Of a stretch of 64,000 bases of DNA, positions 11,715 to 23,929 are shown in pieces. The translations under genes were made by a program, and so were the position numbers. This stretch comes from Alopecurus myosuroides. Its lineage: Eukaryota > Streptophyta > Magnoliopsida > Poales > Poaceae. Location of the stretch: contig CM054057.1 in assembly GCA_028641055.1 (NCBI GenBank), forward strand, positions 723,379,931 to 723,443,930, read 5' to 3'. Below the pieces are notes generated by a model. It worked only from the letters and a program-made list of their open reading frames with translations, had not been told where the DNA came from and made no database searches. How positions within the stretch are numbered: position 1 is the stretch's first letter; each line of letters starts with the position of its first letter.

Positions 11715-14128
11715 AGCACGTTCAGAAGCTCACGGGATGTGTGGCAGCATTAAGCCGGTTTATATCTAGGCTTGGAGAAAAAGCAATACCTCTATACCGA
11801 CTCTTGAGGAAATCCGACAAATTCGTATGGGACCAAGAGGCGGACAAGGCATTTGAAGCTCTGAAAAAGCAGTTATCTGAGGCACCAATTCTGGCAGCGC
11901 TAGGTCCCAAAGAGCCCATATTGTTATACATCGCGGCCGGGCCTCGGGCTGTTAGCGCAGTGGTTGTGGTTGAGCGCAAGGAGGATGGAAAGGATCATTC
12001 GGTACAAAGGCCGGTTTACTACGTGAGTGAGGTCTTATCGGAAGCAAAGCAGCGTTACCCGCATTGGCAAAAGCTAGTTTTTGGGGTCTTCATGGCCAGC
12101 CGGAAATTGAAGCTGTACTTTCAGGAACACCCCATAACGGTGGTTAGCTCTATACCCATGGCAGATATCATCAGAAATTCAGATGCGACAGGCAGAATAG
12201 CCAAGTGGGCCATTGAGATGCGAGACTATCACATCAACTACGAGCCTCGGTCTGCAATCAAGTCCCAGGCTTTAGCTGATTTTATCAATGATTGGACTCA
12301 CACAAGCCTGCCCATAATTATGCCAAGTTCCGAGTCTTGGGTGATGCACTTTGATCGTTCCAAGCAATACGAGGGATTAGGAGCTGGGGTGGTACTTACA
12401 TCACCAAAAGGAGACAAGTTGAGTTATGTGTTGCAAATTCACTTTGGTTGCTCCAACAATGTGGCCGAGTATGAGGCCCTATTACATGGACTGCGGGTAG
12501 CAAAGGAGATGAATATCAGGCGAATAAGGTGCTATGGAGACTCGGATCTTGTGGTACAGCAGTTCTCCGGAACCTGGGATAGAAAGGATGCAACAATGGC
12601 AGCGTATCGCAGAGAGGTAGACAGGGTGGCCGGGTCTTTTTCCGGGTATGAGGTGGAACACATTGATAGGCGAAAGAACGAGGCAGCAGATGCGTTCGCA
12701 AGACTTGGTTCGCGCCGAGAGCCGGTTCCGCCTAATGTTTTTCTGGACGAGTTATGGCGGCCCTCTGTCAAAATCGAATCTGAAGAAGAGGTGGCTAACC
12801 AAGACCCAGATTTGGAGCTTGTGGCTGCTGTATGTGCTATTCCCGAATGGACGGAGCCGTTTCTGGCTTATCTATCACGGGGCGAGCTACCACCACAAGA
12901 AGTTTTAGCCAGGCAAATACCGAGACGAGCAAAGGGCTATTCTATCATCAATGGCGAGTTGTATAAGAGAAGTGCTGCAGGAGTCTTTTTGCGCTGTGTA
13001 ACACCAGAGGATGGCCGACAGATTTTGAGGGAGATCCATGAAGGTGATTGTGGGCATCATGCCTCCACAAGGTCCCTTGTGGCTAAAGCATATCGACACG
13101 GTTTCTTATGGCTCACGGCTTTGGTGGACGCGGAGCGCTTGGTGGCAAGATGTGATGGATGTCAAAGGTATGCTCGCCAAACCCATGTGCCGGCTATGGA
13201 GTTGCGAACAATCCTGCTGACCTGGCCGTTTGCAGTTTGGGGGATGGATATGGTGGGCCCCTTTCACATGTCGCCTTGCAAAAAGACTCATCTTTTGGTG
13301 TCTACTGATAAGTTTACTAAATGGGTTGAAGTCATGCCAGTCACCAATTGTGAGGCAGCCACAGCTGTCAAGTTCCTGAAAAGGATCATCTATCGGTTTG
13401 GATATCCTCATAGCATAATAACAGACAATGGGACCAACATGTCCTTAGGTGAGATGGAAAAGTTTTGTGGAAACAACGGCGTCCGCCTTGATGTACCCTC
13501 AGTAGCCCACCCACAAGCTAATGGACAAGTGGAGAGGGCAAACCAGGAATTACTTCGTGGGTTGAAACCACGGCTACGAGTCTCGTGCCTCAGATCTGCT
13601 GGAGCATGGGTAGAGGAGTTACCATTAGTGGTTTGGGGGATTAACACTACACCTAACAGATCTACTCAGATGACTCCGTTTTTGATGGTTTATGGTGCAG
13701 AGGCGGTTCTTCCAAGTGATATTATTCATGACTCGCCCCGAGTAGCAGCTTATGTTGAGGTGGAAAACGAGAACACCCGGCAAGACGTTATGGACATGTT
13801 AGAAGAACACAGCGCACAAGCTTTGGAGAGATCGGCTATATATCAACAGGATTTGAGGCGATACCACAGCCGGCAAGTCAAAACCCGGGTCTTCCAGGAA
13901 GGGGACTTGGTACTGCGCTTAGTACAATAAAAGGAATGAAAGCACAAGTTATCTCCACCATGGGAAGGCCCGTTCATCATAAGCCGGAATTTGCATAATG
14001 GATCATACTACTTAATAGACGCAAGGGAAGAGTCGGACACTGTCAATGATACCGCCCATACCACTTCATCTATGCAAGAACGGGAAAGACCATGGAACGT
14101 AGCTCAGCTACGTCCTTACTACACTTAG
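11715..14128 (+). pseudogene. RNase H, second RNase H and integrase of inner gypsy
   Basis: A long open frame (about 730 codons) to a stop at 13930, then a short remnant to YYT-stop at 14128. First RNase H about 11800-12150. Second, chromosomal-type RNase H about 12330-12720 with the acidic set in MHFD, EYEALLHGL, YGDSDLV and NEAADA; the usual FDGS is FDRS here. Integrase: zinc HHCC (HEGDCGHHAS...CDGCQRYA) about 13030-13180, then the D,D,E core in WGMDMVGPF, IITDNGTN and NGQVERANQE (about 13230-13560). No chromodomain is seen. Two RNase H domains identify the Tat lineage. The frameshift at about 11700 and the stops after 13930 break it; the catalytic residues of integrase are intact. Confidence 0.9.
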
Positions 14129-14267
14129 CGTAGGCTAGGTTTACAAGTTGAATTGCACGATGTAAACAGGCAGCAGGTTTCAGACGCACTCTTTGCCTAT
14201 CCAGGGTACCTAAGGGGACTGGAGGGTTTTTAATGAGGCGGCTTGCTGACCTAATCTTTCTCATATC

Positions 14268-14273
14268 AATAAA
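14268..14273 (+). terminator. AATAAA signal after pol of inner gypsy
   Basis: AATAAA about 140 bases after the end of the integrase frame. It might serve as a polyadenylation signal for a sense transcript, or may be chance. Confidence 0.3.
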
Positions 14274-14431
14274 GAGATGGTTAAACTACGGTATTATTTA
14301 TTTCCTATTTTTCATCTTATTAGTCCGTTTTAAAGTCTTTTATGTCTTATTCTACTCCATATCAGGTAAATATTTATGATTTAGTTATAATACACTAGGT
14401 TTAAAGTTTTCATAGATTGCATATATAGGCC

Positions 14432-14443
14432 TTGGGGGCTGAT
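14432..14443 (+). other. Polypurine-tract-like motif after pol (inner)
   Basis: TTGGGGGCTGAT followed by an AGCACAG...ATCTCAAGA context. The outer element has the same motif in the same place (about 23455-23466). It resembles the PPT of the outer element (GGGGGCTAA). Confidence 0.35.
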
Positions 14444-14753
14444 TGCTTGAATAGCACAGCTATAATCTCAAGACCCGGCCACGATGCCATTAGGTTATAA
14501 GGACCGATTACTTGCAATAAGTACGGTTACAATCTTATAACCGGACAATAGAGCCAAAACTTCCTTGATCTTTCTTGCTTAAGCTCGATGTGACTCGCAA
14601 CAAAGTGGCGTGATTGCTAGCCTATAAAACCAATCAGTCATGATGCCCATGGGGACTTGCCTGACCCTATTTTTATAGAGTTATAAGCAACATTGAGTAT
14701 CCACGCGAAAGCCGGCTTATAGAAAAGGGGGTCAAAAGGGTCATCCAAACCAC

Positions 14754-14789
14754 AAGTTATGCAGAGTAAAAGGCGATAGCCGGAAACTC
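14754..14789. repeat. 36-bp direct repeat, copy 1
   Basis: Same 36 bases recur at 14880-14915 (AAGTTATGCAGAGTAAAAGG...GGAAACTC), with about 90 bp between. Non-coding zone of the inner element between pol and the antisense gene. Confidence 0.85.
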
Positions 14790-14879
14790 ACAATGTATTA
14801 AGCATAACTTCAAAATTTATATGTGTAGCTATATGTTTTGGGCCTTGCCAAAAACAGGGAGCGTTTTTTTAAAACTACA

Positions 14880-14915
14880 AAGTTATGCAGAGTAAAAGGC
14901 GATAGCCGGAAACTC
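14880..14915. repeat. 36-bp direct repeat, copy 2
   Basis: Exact copy of 14754-14789. Confidence 0.85.
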
Positions 14916-15293
14916 GGAGATTTGGGTCTTGGGGACTTGGGAATTTGAGAAAAACAGCAAGCGGTCTAGCTACTGAGCTCAAAACCCAAAAATCCGAGTC
15001 TTGGGGACTTAAGAAACAAAAGTTCACCAGGTCAACAAATCCAAAGACCCGCAAACCGACTCTCACAGATCTGGAAAAGAAGAAAGTGCAGAAAAGCGAA
15101 ATTATCCAAATTCAATGCTGAAAAGGGCATATCAAGGTGGATGGCCAAAAGTGCCATCAAAGCCGTAAAAGTTTAAGTATGTTACAAACCAAGGGAATAG
15201 TATCAAAAGTGCACAGGCGCACTATTAAACAAATAATTGTATCAGGCATATTACAACATGCCTATTGGCCGAATGAGTGTTTGTGGACAAACT

Positions 15294-18200
15294 TTACTCG
15301 GCATTCATAGCCGAGTCTTCAGCAGCAGTCTTGGTAGCCGGATCTTCAGCGTTTTCTTCTGTAGCCTTCCCTGCCTCCGTATCCGGATCAACCACGGTAT
15401 CAGTGCGAGCTGGAGGAGGGATGACTGGAGTTGATGATGCTGGCACAGAGCCGGCCTCGGACTTCCTCTTGGCAACTTCCTCCTTCCACCGGGCTCGCAT
15501 ATCAAAGGGAGCAGGAAAATCAGAAGGTACCGGCTTATCTTCAGCGTTGTACGGACGGGTAAGCTTGTTCACGTCAAGTTTATCCGCTATCAAGCTTGCC
15601 GAGTGACGTATCTGAGCATGGATAGCTTTGTAGTCCCTTGCCGAGAATCGAGAGCCGTCTGTGTTGAATTCGGGGAACCCATTCACAAGCGTTGCCGGCT
15701 CAAGCCTAGGAAAGTAGGCTTTGGCCAACGCAAGGCCACGGGTCACCCCAACCCGGCACGCCGAGCGCTTCCAGTGGTCGATCCAAGCAGGGACCGTTGA
15801 GCACGCATCGAGCATTTGGGATACACCGCCATAACCACCAGGCCACCTCACGGCTTCAAGGGTCCACTTGGTCCCCGCAGAAAATTGCCGGATAACTGCC
15901 TTCAAGGTCTTCAATTTCTCTATATCATCTTCATCATCAACTTTGTCACCCGGACCTGCAGAATAAAGAGAAAAGTAAAGTGGTAAGGTTCGGGTCATAG
16001 ACCCTATCAAATGAGAAACCCGAGTCATAGTCAGGAAGTTAAGTTCCTTTACCAATTATGGAGCTGTATGTATCGGCAACAGAGGTCGATAATTTCTTCA
16101 GTAAATTCTCAACATGGTGGAGCTTTTTCTTGTATTTCTTGCAATCCTTGGAAAGGTCCTTCACCTTGACCTCCAGCTCCTCTCGAAGTTTGGTCTCAAC
16201 TTGGAGGAGTTCGTTGGTTTTTGCCAACATCTCCTCCGTCCGGGTCACATAAGCCTGAAAAATAGACAAGGAGATATTAGTCGGTTGCAGCGTAAAAACC
16301 GAGTATGGAAGGTTATATAGCTATGGAAGTACCGAGTAAACTATGTATAGTTCACCCGGAACTTGGGGACTAGGTGAGTACGCAAATAATATCGGTAGAG
16401 TTACCTGATGCTCAGCTGCTAGGGATTCGAGAATATCTTTTTCATTGGATTTTAGAGAAAAAAGTTCATCTAGCATCCCTTCAAAGTCGAGGCCACTCAG
16501 ATTTGGCCTGGAGGAGCTAGGGTTCTGGTTACCCGGTGGCGGGGTCCTGTCCTGCTTCATCAGGTCGACTCTGGCCACCTGGGTTTTAGGAGCAGGGGCC
16601 GCCCTCTGTGTTCCCAGAAACTCGACATCAGCGTCAGCCGATTGATGAGTTGGCAGGGGAAACCCGGTTTCTGGGATAATGGGGTCATTCAGCTCTTCTT
16701 CTTCACCGCCAGACGCGGGCTTGGTAGCACTCTCCGGGTCTTCCATGGCCAGGTTATCAACGTGCATATCCTCCGGGTCACTAAGTGTAACCTTGGCTCT
16801 GAGAAAGAAAAGGAAAAAGTTAGTAAGTAATAGACAGAAGACAAGGAAAATAAAGGTATATTGGGTAATAAGGTAGCGAGTTACCCGGTATGCACGACGA
16901 AGTCGGCTGGGAGATTGTTGCTGGACCCGGAAGATGCTGATAAAGAATCGGGAAAGTGAGACCCGGAGTTGTCCGGCTAAGGGATGATTTGGAGATGGAA
17001 ATTTTTGAGGTATATGGGTTTGATAAGTTGGAGGAGTACCGGCTCGGCGAGCGGGCGACATGGGGATACCCGGGTTAAGAGGATCGTCACCCGGAGAGGT
17101 CCGGGTTGCCCATCGTTTGGCTGGAGTTGATTCCTTCAGAGATGGTGAAGTGGTTAGATGCGTGTTAAGTTCGCACATACTGGCATAGGAGTATGGTTTG
17201 GAGGTCATGGAAGAGTATGGCACCTTGAAAACAACTCTCCTGCTCTTCCTCTTTGCCCCAACCTCAGCCTCCGGCTCTGCTTCACTCTCTTCTGACTGAG
17301 TGTCGTCCTTGTCCTCTAGCGCTGGTGAGTGAGGAGCATTGTCCGAAGGAGGAGAAGTTTGGTCTAATAAGCTAACGAAGTAATTATTGAGAAGAGACCC
17401 GGAATTACCTTCATCGCTATCAGTCGGCTCCTCCTCCTCCTCCGAGTTTTCAGAGTGGGGAGGGGTGACAATCTTCCAGAATGCGTCAGTTTTCTGAGTA
17501 AAAAACACAGAGATAAAAGTTAGTATCTATACATAAGAAGTGTCAGTCGGAATAAAGAGTGATAGTCGGTTCTTACTGGAGGAGTCTGCTTAAAGCATGT
17601 AAAAGGGGCAAGCCCGGCAATGATCTTGATAACATCAACTCTCTCAGCCAAGAAAGTCTTCATGATTTTATTTACATCTGCGGCCGGGTAAGTTTTCTCC
17701 GAGTATCGGAGAGAGTCGGTGACGTCCCGGAGTATTCGCACATAAGCTTGGGCCGGATGCTGTTTGGCTGGATCCGGCAGCTGACCCAGGTTTTTATCAG
17801 GTTAAGCCCAATAAGCCCTTGGGCTGAAAGCACAGCGTGGAGAAGAGGCTGGATAGACTGTCTATCGGCCTCGGATGCGAAAGAGTTTAGGTTATCGGAA
17901 AGAGAAAGGATATTATCAGAGAAACCCGACAAAGGCTTCTCGCCGGATAAAGATGTGTCTCGGCAGTAGAAAAATGTTTTCTGCCAGTGCTTCACATGAG
18001 AGTGAAGACTAAGAGTCGGCATCAGAGAGTTTTTACGTCTCTGAATCGAGACCCCCCCAAAAACTAAGAGGGCCCCGTCCGTGCTCTCCCGGCAGGGTTT
18101 GCATTGGAACAATTCTAAGAATAAAGCCAAGTTTGGAGAAATGCATAGATAAGCCTCACAGAGTACTATGAAGTGGCAAATATTCAGCATGGAGTTTGGG

Positions 18201-18514
18201 CTGATATCAAATACCCGGAGTTTATAGTGGTCTAGAAGATCTCGGAAGAAAGGGTGACCCGGGGGGCGGAAACCCCGGATCACGTGCTCGAGGAAGACGA
18301 CTACCTCACCCGGGCCTGGTGAAGGCCGGGTCTCCTCACCCGGCGTCCTACACTGGATGTCTGACTCAGCGGGCAGGACACCCGACTCGGCCAGCTCGTC
18401 AAGTTTGGCCTTGGTAACAGTCGACTTCGCCCAATTGGCGGAAAACGACTGACCCGGCTTTTGCTTTCCAGCCGGGTTTTTGCCCTTCAGCTTGGCACTA
18501 GCCTTGGGAGCCAT
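15294..18514 (-). pseudogene. Antisense extra gene of inner gypsy, spliced (putative gypsy-type transposon protein)
   Basis: Five exons can be read on the minus strand. Start ATG 18514 (MAPKASAKLKGK, basic N-terminus). Plausible GT-AG introns: 17576-17494, 16884-16799, 16404-16255 and 16052-15956, each 83-150 bp, all keeping the domains in register with the outer element's copy. Exon 1 carries the block PGPGEVVVFLEHVIRGFRPPG...FFRDLLDHY...NSMLNICHFIVLCEAY, which I recognise as the grass putative gypsy-type transposon domain (Pfam Transposase_28 type). Then come a Ser/Glu-rich middle, a coiled coil (about 16240-16060) and a C-terminal domain with RGLALAKAYFPRLEP and GFPEF. It stops at 15294. 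One frameshift near 17725 breaks exon 1; otherwise it is open. Function unknown. It is convergent with gag-pol. Confidence 0.75.
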
Positions 18515-19031
18515 GGAGTGTAGATCTAGATGGAGGTAAAATGTGAGTGAGTAAATGTCGAGAAATTTGAAGAGCGCGACTATTTGATACAGCAGGAAGA
18601 GGGAAAAGTAAACAACTAAGTGTTTGCGAGAGACATGGAAAATGGATCTAGCTAAGAACACATTGTGGAAAGATATGAGATTGGAGATCGCGGAAGCGCG
18701 CCTATCTAATGGAGTAATGGCGGATGATTACGAGTGAAATTTGATCAAAAATACTAGCGCGAGATTGAAGAAAAAGGGAAATCTAGATCTAGTGGACGGA
18801 GAAACTTACCGGGATGGTTTCTTGGTGGAGATGCGCGGCGGCGGCGCAGATGAGGGTGTGAGCGCGGGCGTTGACGGGGGCGCGGGCGGCGACCAGCGGC
18901 GATCCTGCGGGTATTGGCGCAGCTCTGGGGGACACGGGCTTGACCTTGGGCTCGTGGGCGCGGAGGCGGAGTGAGAGGAAGAAGGAGAAGAGGAAATGGA
19001 CGTTGAGATTTAGGGTTGACCCCAGGGGCCA

Positions 19032-19038
19032 ATTTATA
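19032..19038 (-). promoter_or_regulatory. TATA box for the inner antisense gene
   Basis: TATAAAT on the minus strand, in a GC-rich setting about 520 bases before the ATG at 18514. A possible 5'-UTR intron fits between: donor GTAAGTTTC near 18810, acceptor CATCTAG near 18528. The outer element has an equivalent box. Confidence 0.5.
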
Positions 19039-19419
19039 GGCGCGGGGGAAAAGACCTAGGGTTTGGGCGGTAAGTGAGAAATTTTCGGAAGGGAGTGATC
19101 CGGCCTGGAAATTTGGGGATAGGTATCGAGGTAATCGTTGCGAGATATCCGGTTAAAGATCGAGATAGATTTTAGGCGTATTACTCGGATTGATGGATAG
19201 GGATACGAATGCCGGGTCTTGTCACGTTTCTTTGGAGTGTTGACCCGGGAAATGATGCCCTGGCTCGGGAAAAACCGGGTTATTATATGTACCGCCCAAA
19301 GAGCAGGCCTGGCTATAGTTAAAAGCGCTCTAACCCGGTATACTATGAATTCGAATGTTTATTGTTTTGCAGGGAATAGCATGCGCTTCATGGTTGATCC
19401 CAAGATGCCCAAGCTATTT

Positions 19420-19429
19420 AGGGGACTAC
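19420..19429 (+). other. Polypurine tract of inner gypsy
   Basis: AGGGGACTAC directly before the TG of the 3' LTR; the usual place for plus-strand priming. Confidence 0.7.
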
Positions 19430-19897
19430 TGTTGGAGGGATGGTAACCCGGTAGGCTCATGCCAAGGTGAAACTCGGCCCGAAGGAAATCGCACAAGACC
19501 CGACCCAAGGTGGAGGAGTTTCTAGAAGGCCCAAAAGGGAGCGTAGGTCTTGTAACTCGTGTCTTGGGGTCACGATTAGGAAACCTAGGGTTGTGTGTGG
19601 ATTCCAGGTAGGATTCCGGGTGTACCTTGTATAGGAAGCCAGGGAGCCGGGTAATATATAAACCGGCTCCCGGGACAGAGAGGCTAGAAGAGTTTTAATC
19701 AGATATTCGAGTATCCTTGTAGTACGAGATTTGATAATTGTAACCCTAGATCGGAGACTCGGCGTCATTGCAGCCCGAGCTACCGGATCACCGGATAACA
19801 TGATTTCCCCCGAGCTAAACCCTCTCCCAAACACCAGAGTCGATTTGCCCCAAAGTAAGTTACCCCCGGTAACGTCTGCCGTGATTATCCCACGACA
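19430..19897 (+). repeat. 3' LTR of inner gypsy
   Basis: Pairs with 6980-7448. It carries the same TATA box (about 19653-19662). Confidence 0.95.
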
Positions 19898-19902
19898 ATT
19901 AC
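19898..19902. repeat. Target site duplication of inner gypsy, right copy (ATTAC)
   Basis: Identical to 6975-6979. Confidence 0.93.
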
Positions 19903-22900
19903 TGTTAATGGAGATAGAGACATAGCTCTGGAATGTGAGGAAGGTGATGCAACTTACGCAGAGACAACTTGCGCTGAAGAGGAGCTGAAATTGTATAAAC
20001 TGCAGGTTGATCCAGAAGATATGACCTCGCTCAAAAAGCTATCAGCTGAGTCCAAGTTAAAATTTAAATCTGCTCAAGACACCAAGCTGGTGGACTTTAC
20101 CCCCGGTGACTCATCTAAGCAGTTCAGCATGGGGGCTCACATGACAGAAAAATAGGAAAGCGCGCTCATCAAGTTCCTCCGTGAGAATTGGGATATCTTT
20201 GCATGAAAACCTTCTGACATGCCAGGTGTACCAAGGGAATTTGATGAGCATAGTTTAAATGTGAATCCTAATTTGAAATCTATTCGTCAGTTCCTCTGTC
20301 GTTTCAATGATGAGAGAAGGAAAGCAATAGGAGAAAAGATTGCTAGGTTAGTTGCAACAGAGTTTATCGTACAAGTGTTTCACCCAAAGTGGTTGGATAA
20401 TCCAGTTCTCGTTCTCAAGAAAAACGGAACCTGGAGAATATGCATAGACTACAGAGATCTGAATAAAGCATGTCCTAAAGACCCGTTCGCGTTACCCCGT
20501 ATTAACCATATTATAGACTCTACGACCGGTTGCGAACTGCTATGTTTCCTGGACGCTTATTCAGGTTATCATCAAATCAAAATGAAGGAAGATAATAAAG
20601 AGAAGACATCGTTCATTACTCCCTTTAGAGCGTTTTGTTATACGTCAATGCCTTTTGGTTTGAAAAATGCAGGGGCAACTTATCAAAGGTGTATGCAGAA
20701 GTGCTTGGAAAGTCAAATTAGGCGGAACCTGGACGCTTATGTGGATGACATAGTAATCAGATCACAGAAAGATGACACTTTGATCTCAGATTTAGAAGAG
20801 ACGTTCGCCAATCTGCGCAAGTACCAAATGAAACTTAACCCAACAAAGTGTGTCTTTGGCGTGCCAACTAGAAAGTTATTGGGTTTCATTATTTCTGAGA
20901 GAGGCATTGAAGCAAACCCGGAAATAATGCAGGCCATACATAACCTGAAAAAGCCGGTTTGCCTGAAGGACGTTCAGAAGCTGACAGGTTGTGTTGCCGC
21001 CCTGAGCCGGTTTATAAGCAGGCTAGGCAAAAAGGCCATACCCTTATACCGATTGCTGAAGAAAACAGACACCTTTGTGTGGAATCAGGAGGCTAATGAG
21101 GCACTGGAGGCCTTGAAAAAAAAACTTTCCAATGCACCCGTATTGGATGCGCCTGAGGAGAAAGAACCCATGTTGCTATATATAGCGGCAAATAACAGGG
21201 CAGTAAATGAGGCACTGAAGATAAAGAAGGTCTTGTGCAGCGGCCGGTTTACTACGTCAGCAAGGTCTGGACGGAGTCTAAACAGCGTTACCCCATGGGC
21301 AGAAGCTTGTCTTCGGAGTATTCATGTCTAGCCGCAAACTGAAACATTACTTTCAGGAACATCCCATCACCGTGGTTAGTTCAGCGCCTCTGTCTGACAT
21401 TATTCAAAATAGAGAAGCAATAGGGAGAGTTTCCAAGTGGGCCATCGAGATGGGACCTTATCATATCAAATATGAGCCAAAGACTACAATAAAATCCCAA
21501 GCTTTGATCAAGTTTATAAATGATTGGACACAATTACAGGTTCCACCGGATAAACCAGATACTAACTATTGGACTATGCACTTTGATGGGTCCCGACAAC
21601 TGGAAGGTTCAGGAGCTGGTGTGGTTTTAACATCCCCAAGAATAGATAAGTTTCGCTATGTCTTGCAAATCTCATTCAAATGCACTAATAATGCAGCAGA
21701 GTATGAAGCCTTGCTACATGGGCTTCGAATTGCGAAAGAAATGATCATAACCCGGATTGGATGTCTGGGTGATTCTGATCTGGTATCTCAGCAAGTTACA
21801 GGAATCTGGGATTCTAAAGACCCAATTATGGCAGCTTATAGACGGGCAGTTACCTAGCTGGCTGGATATTTTCAAGGATATCAGGTGGATCATATTGATC
21901 GACGTTACAACGAAGCAGCTGATGCACTGGCACGTTTAGGTTCTCAGAAAAAGCAGGTTCCACCAAATGCTTTTTGGATGAAATTTATAGCCCGTCTGTT
22001 AAAATCCCAACAGAAGAAGACTTAGCAAATCCAGATCCAGAATCAGAATTAGTAGCTGCTTTGCACATAATCCCAGAGTGGACTGAGCCATATTTGGCAT
22101 ACCTTACGAGAAGTGAGCTCCCGCAGGACGAGGTTATAGCTCGCCAGGTTATCAGAAGATCCAAGTCATATACAATTATAAATGGTGAGTTACACAAGAG
22201 AAGCGCGACTGGAATTTTTCAAAGATGTGTTTATCCAGAAGAAGGATGTCAAATTCTCAAAGAAATTCATTTAGGGGACTGTGGCCATCACGCAAGCTCT
22301 AGATCTTTAGTTAATAAAGCTTTCAGACATGGATTTTTCTGGTTAACCGCGAATGCTGATGCAGAACATATAGTGAAAACATGTGAAGGCTGTCAAAGAT
22401 ATATAAGACAGGATCACATGCCAGCTCAGGACTTGCGTATGATTCCCATAACCTATCCTTTTGCAGTTTGGGAACTTGACATGGTAGGACCTTTCAAAAG
22501 GTCAACTGATAAAAAGACTCATTTACTGGTGGAGGTTGATAAGTTTACAAAGTGGGTAGAAGCGGAACCAATTTGTAAATGTGATGCGGTTACAGCAGTC
22601 AAGTTCTTAAAAAAAGTTGATTTTCAAATTTGGGTACCCACATAGCATTATTACGGATAACGGGACGAATTTATCAGAAGGAGCAATGGAGAAGTTTTGT
22701 GAACAAAACCATATAAGGCTAGACCTTGCTTATGTGGCCCATCCACAGTCTAACGGATAGGCAGAGAGGGCTAACCAGGAATTACTCAAAGGAATCAAAC
22801 CCATACTTCAGGTTCCATTGGAGAGAACTGTTGGTTGCTGGGTCGAAGAACCGCCTGCTGTTTTATGGAGCATACGAACTACTCCAAATAGGTCAACATG

Positions 22901-23339
22901 TTATACCCCTTCCTTTCTGGTTTATGGAGAGGAGGCAATTTTGCCAAGTGATATTCGTCACGATTCACCACGAGTGACTGCTTATGTGGAAACCAATAAT
23001 GAGTTATCTCGTCAAGACTCATTAGATGCTTTAGAAGAAGCACGTGACCTCGCAACATCTCGGTCAGCTATATATCAGCAGGACCTGCGTCGCTATCCTA
23101 GCCTAAGAGTTAAGCCTTGGAGTTTTCAAGAAGGAGATTTGGTTTTAAGACCAATTCAGAAGAAGGATGGGATGCATAAGCTCAGCCCTCCATGGGAAGG
23201 ACCCTTTGTAGTAAGTAAAAAGCTACACAACGGGTCCTATTTCCTCATTGATATGCGTGATGCTGATAAATCCCGCACATCTGAGGAAGAAACTGGAAGA
23301 CCATGGAACATAGCTCAGTTGAGGCCATATTATACATAG
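19903..23339 (+). pseudogene. RT, RNase H, second RNase H and integrase of outer gypsy
   Basis: Continues the polyprotein interrupted at 6979. An in-frame TAG (about 20153) and a TGA (about 20204, where the inner copy has Trp) precede RT. RT about 20320-20900: FLDAYSGYHQI, FGLKNAGATYQR, YVDDIVI. RNase H is damaged by a deletion and frame changes about 21200-21320. Second RNase H about 21540-21930 (MHFDGS, EYEALLHGL, GDSDLV, NEAADA) with TAG at 21855. Integrase: a frameshift near 21972, zinc HHCC about 22255-22420, D in WELDMVGPF, a frameshift near 22615, D in IITDNGTN, then TAG at about 22758 where the inner copy has Gln, one codon before the ERANQE glutamate. It ends at 23339. Clearly dead. 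Confidence 0.88.
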
Positions 23340-23929
23340 GATCATTATAATCACTATGTTAAGTTTGAGAGGCAATGTTAGCAACATCTAAGTTATTAAA
23401 ATTTATTGGCCTATTCATATTACATAGAGCTACAATATTATTTTTATATGATTACTTGGGGGCTGATGCTAGAGCACAGTCTATATCTCAAGAATCTGGC
23501 ATATGCCAAAATATATTGGTTATACTTGCCTGCCAGTCAGTGGTTACACGCGCTTTTATGACTTAGATGTTTAAGTCTGGTTGAGTCAATCATGATATAA
23601 CCCGGTCACATCGGTTTATTATAACCTGGCAAACCGGGTTACTATGACCCTGAACTACCAGAGTTGTACACACTAGAATAAGTCATGCGAAAAACCAGCT
23701 GAGCTAGAAAGCCAAGAAAAACCAAGTCAAGGAAATTTTCATCTTCAGGTAAAAGAAAACCTGAATATGATTTGCAAAACCTCAAAGGAAATTCGGGTTA
23801 TTACGCACCAAATTGTAGCATAAGTGCACACACGCACCTTCAAAAAATAGGACTAGAAATAAAGCAGTTTATCTAGCCTATTACAGACCCAAAATGGTCG
23901 AATTATTCCTCTTGCATAAAACCACGTAA
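23340..23929 (+). other. Non-coding zone between pol and antisense gene (outer)
   Basis: AT-rich, no convincing coding frame. It contains TTGGGGGCTGAT near 23455-23466, matched at the same relative place in the inner element, and several CCGGTTTA-type words also common in the LTR. Confidence 0.5.

Larger units (their letters stand above)
6980..19897 (+). mobile_element. Inner Ty3/gypsy (Tat-lineage) retrotransposon, full length
   Basis: A 12.9-kb element with LTRs of 469 and 468 bp (TGTTGGAGGGATGG...CCACGACA), a primer-binding-like site, gag, protease, RT, RNase H, second RNase H, integrase, an antisense spliced gene, a polypurine tract and a perfect 5-bp TSD. It is the same lineage as its host element but a different family: LTRs do not align beyond the ends, while proteins align throughout. 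I count about 14 substitutions plus one indel between the LTRs (about 3%), younger than the host element. Several stops and frameshifts make it non-autonomous now. Confidence 0.95.

Noticed and set aside
11741..13930. Chromodomain at the integrase C-terminus
   Set aside because: None seen after the integrase in either gypsy element, so chromovirus lineage rejected in favour of Tat.
18754..19032. Separate Arg/Pro-rich minus-strand gene upstream of the inner antisense gene
   Set aside because: Better explained as the 5' UTR and first intron of the antisense gene between its TATA box and ATG.
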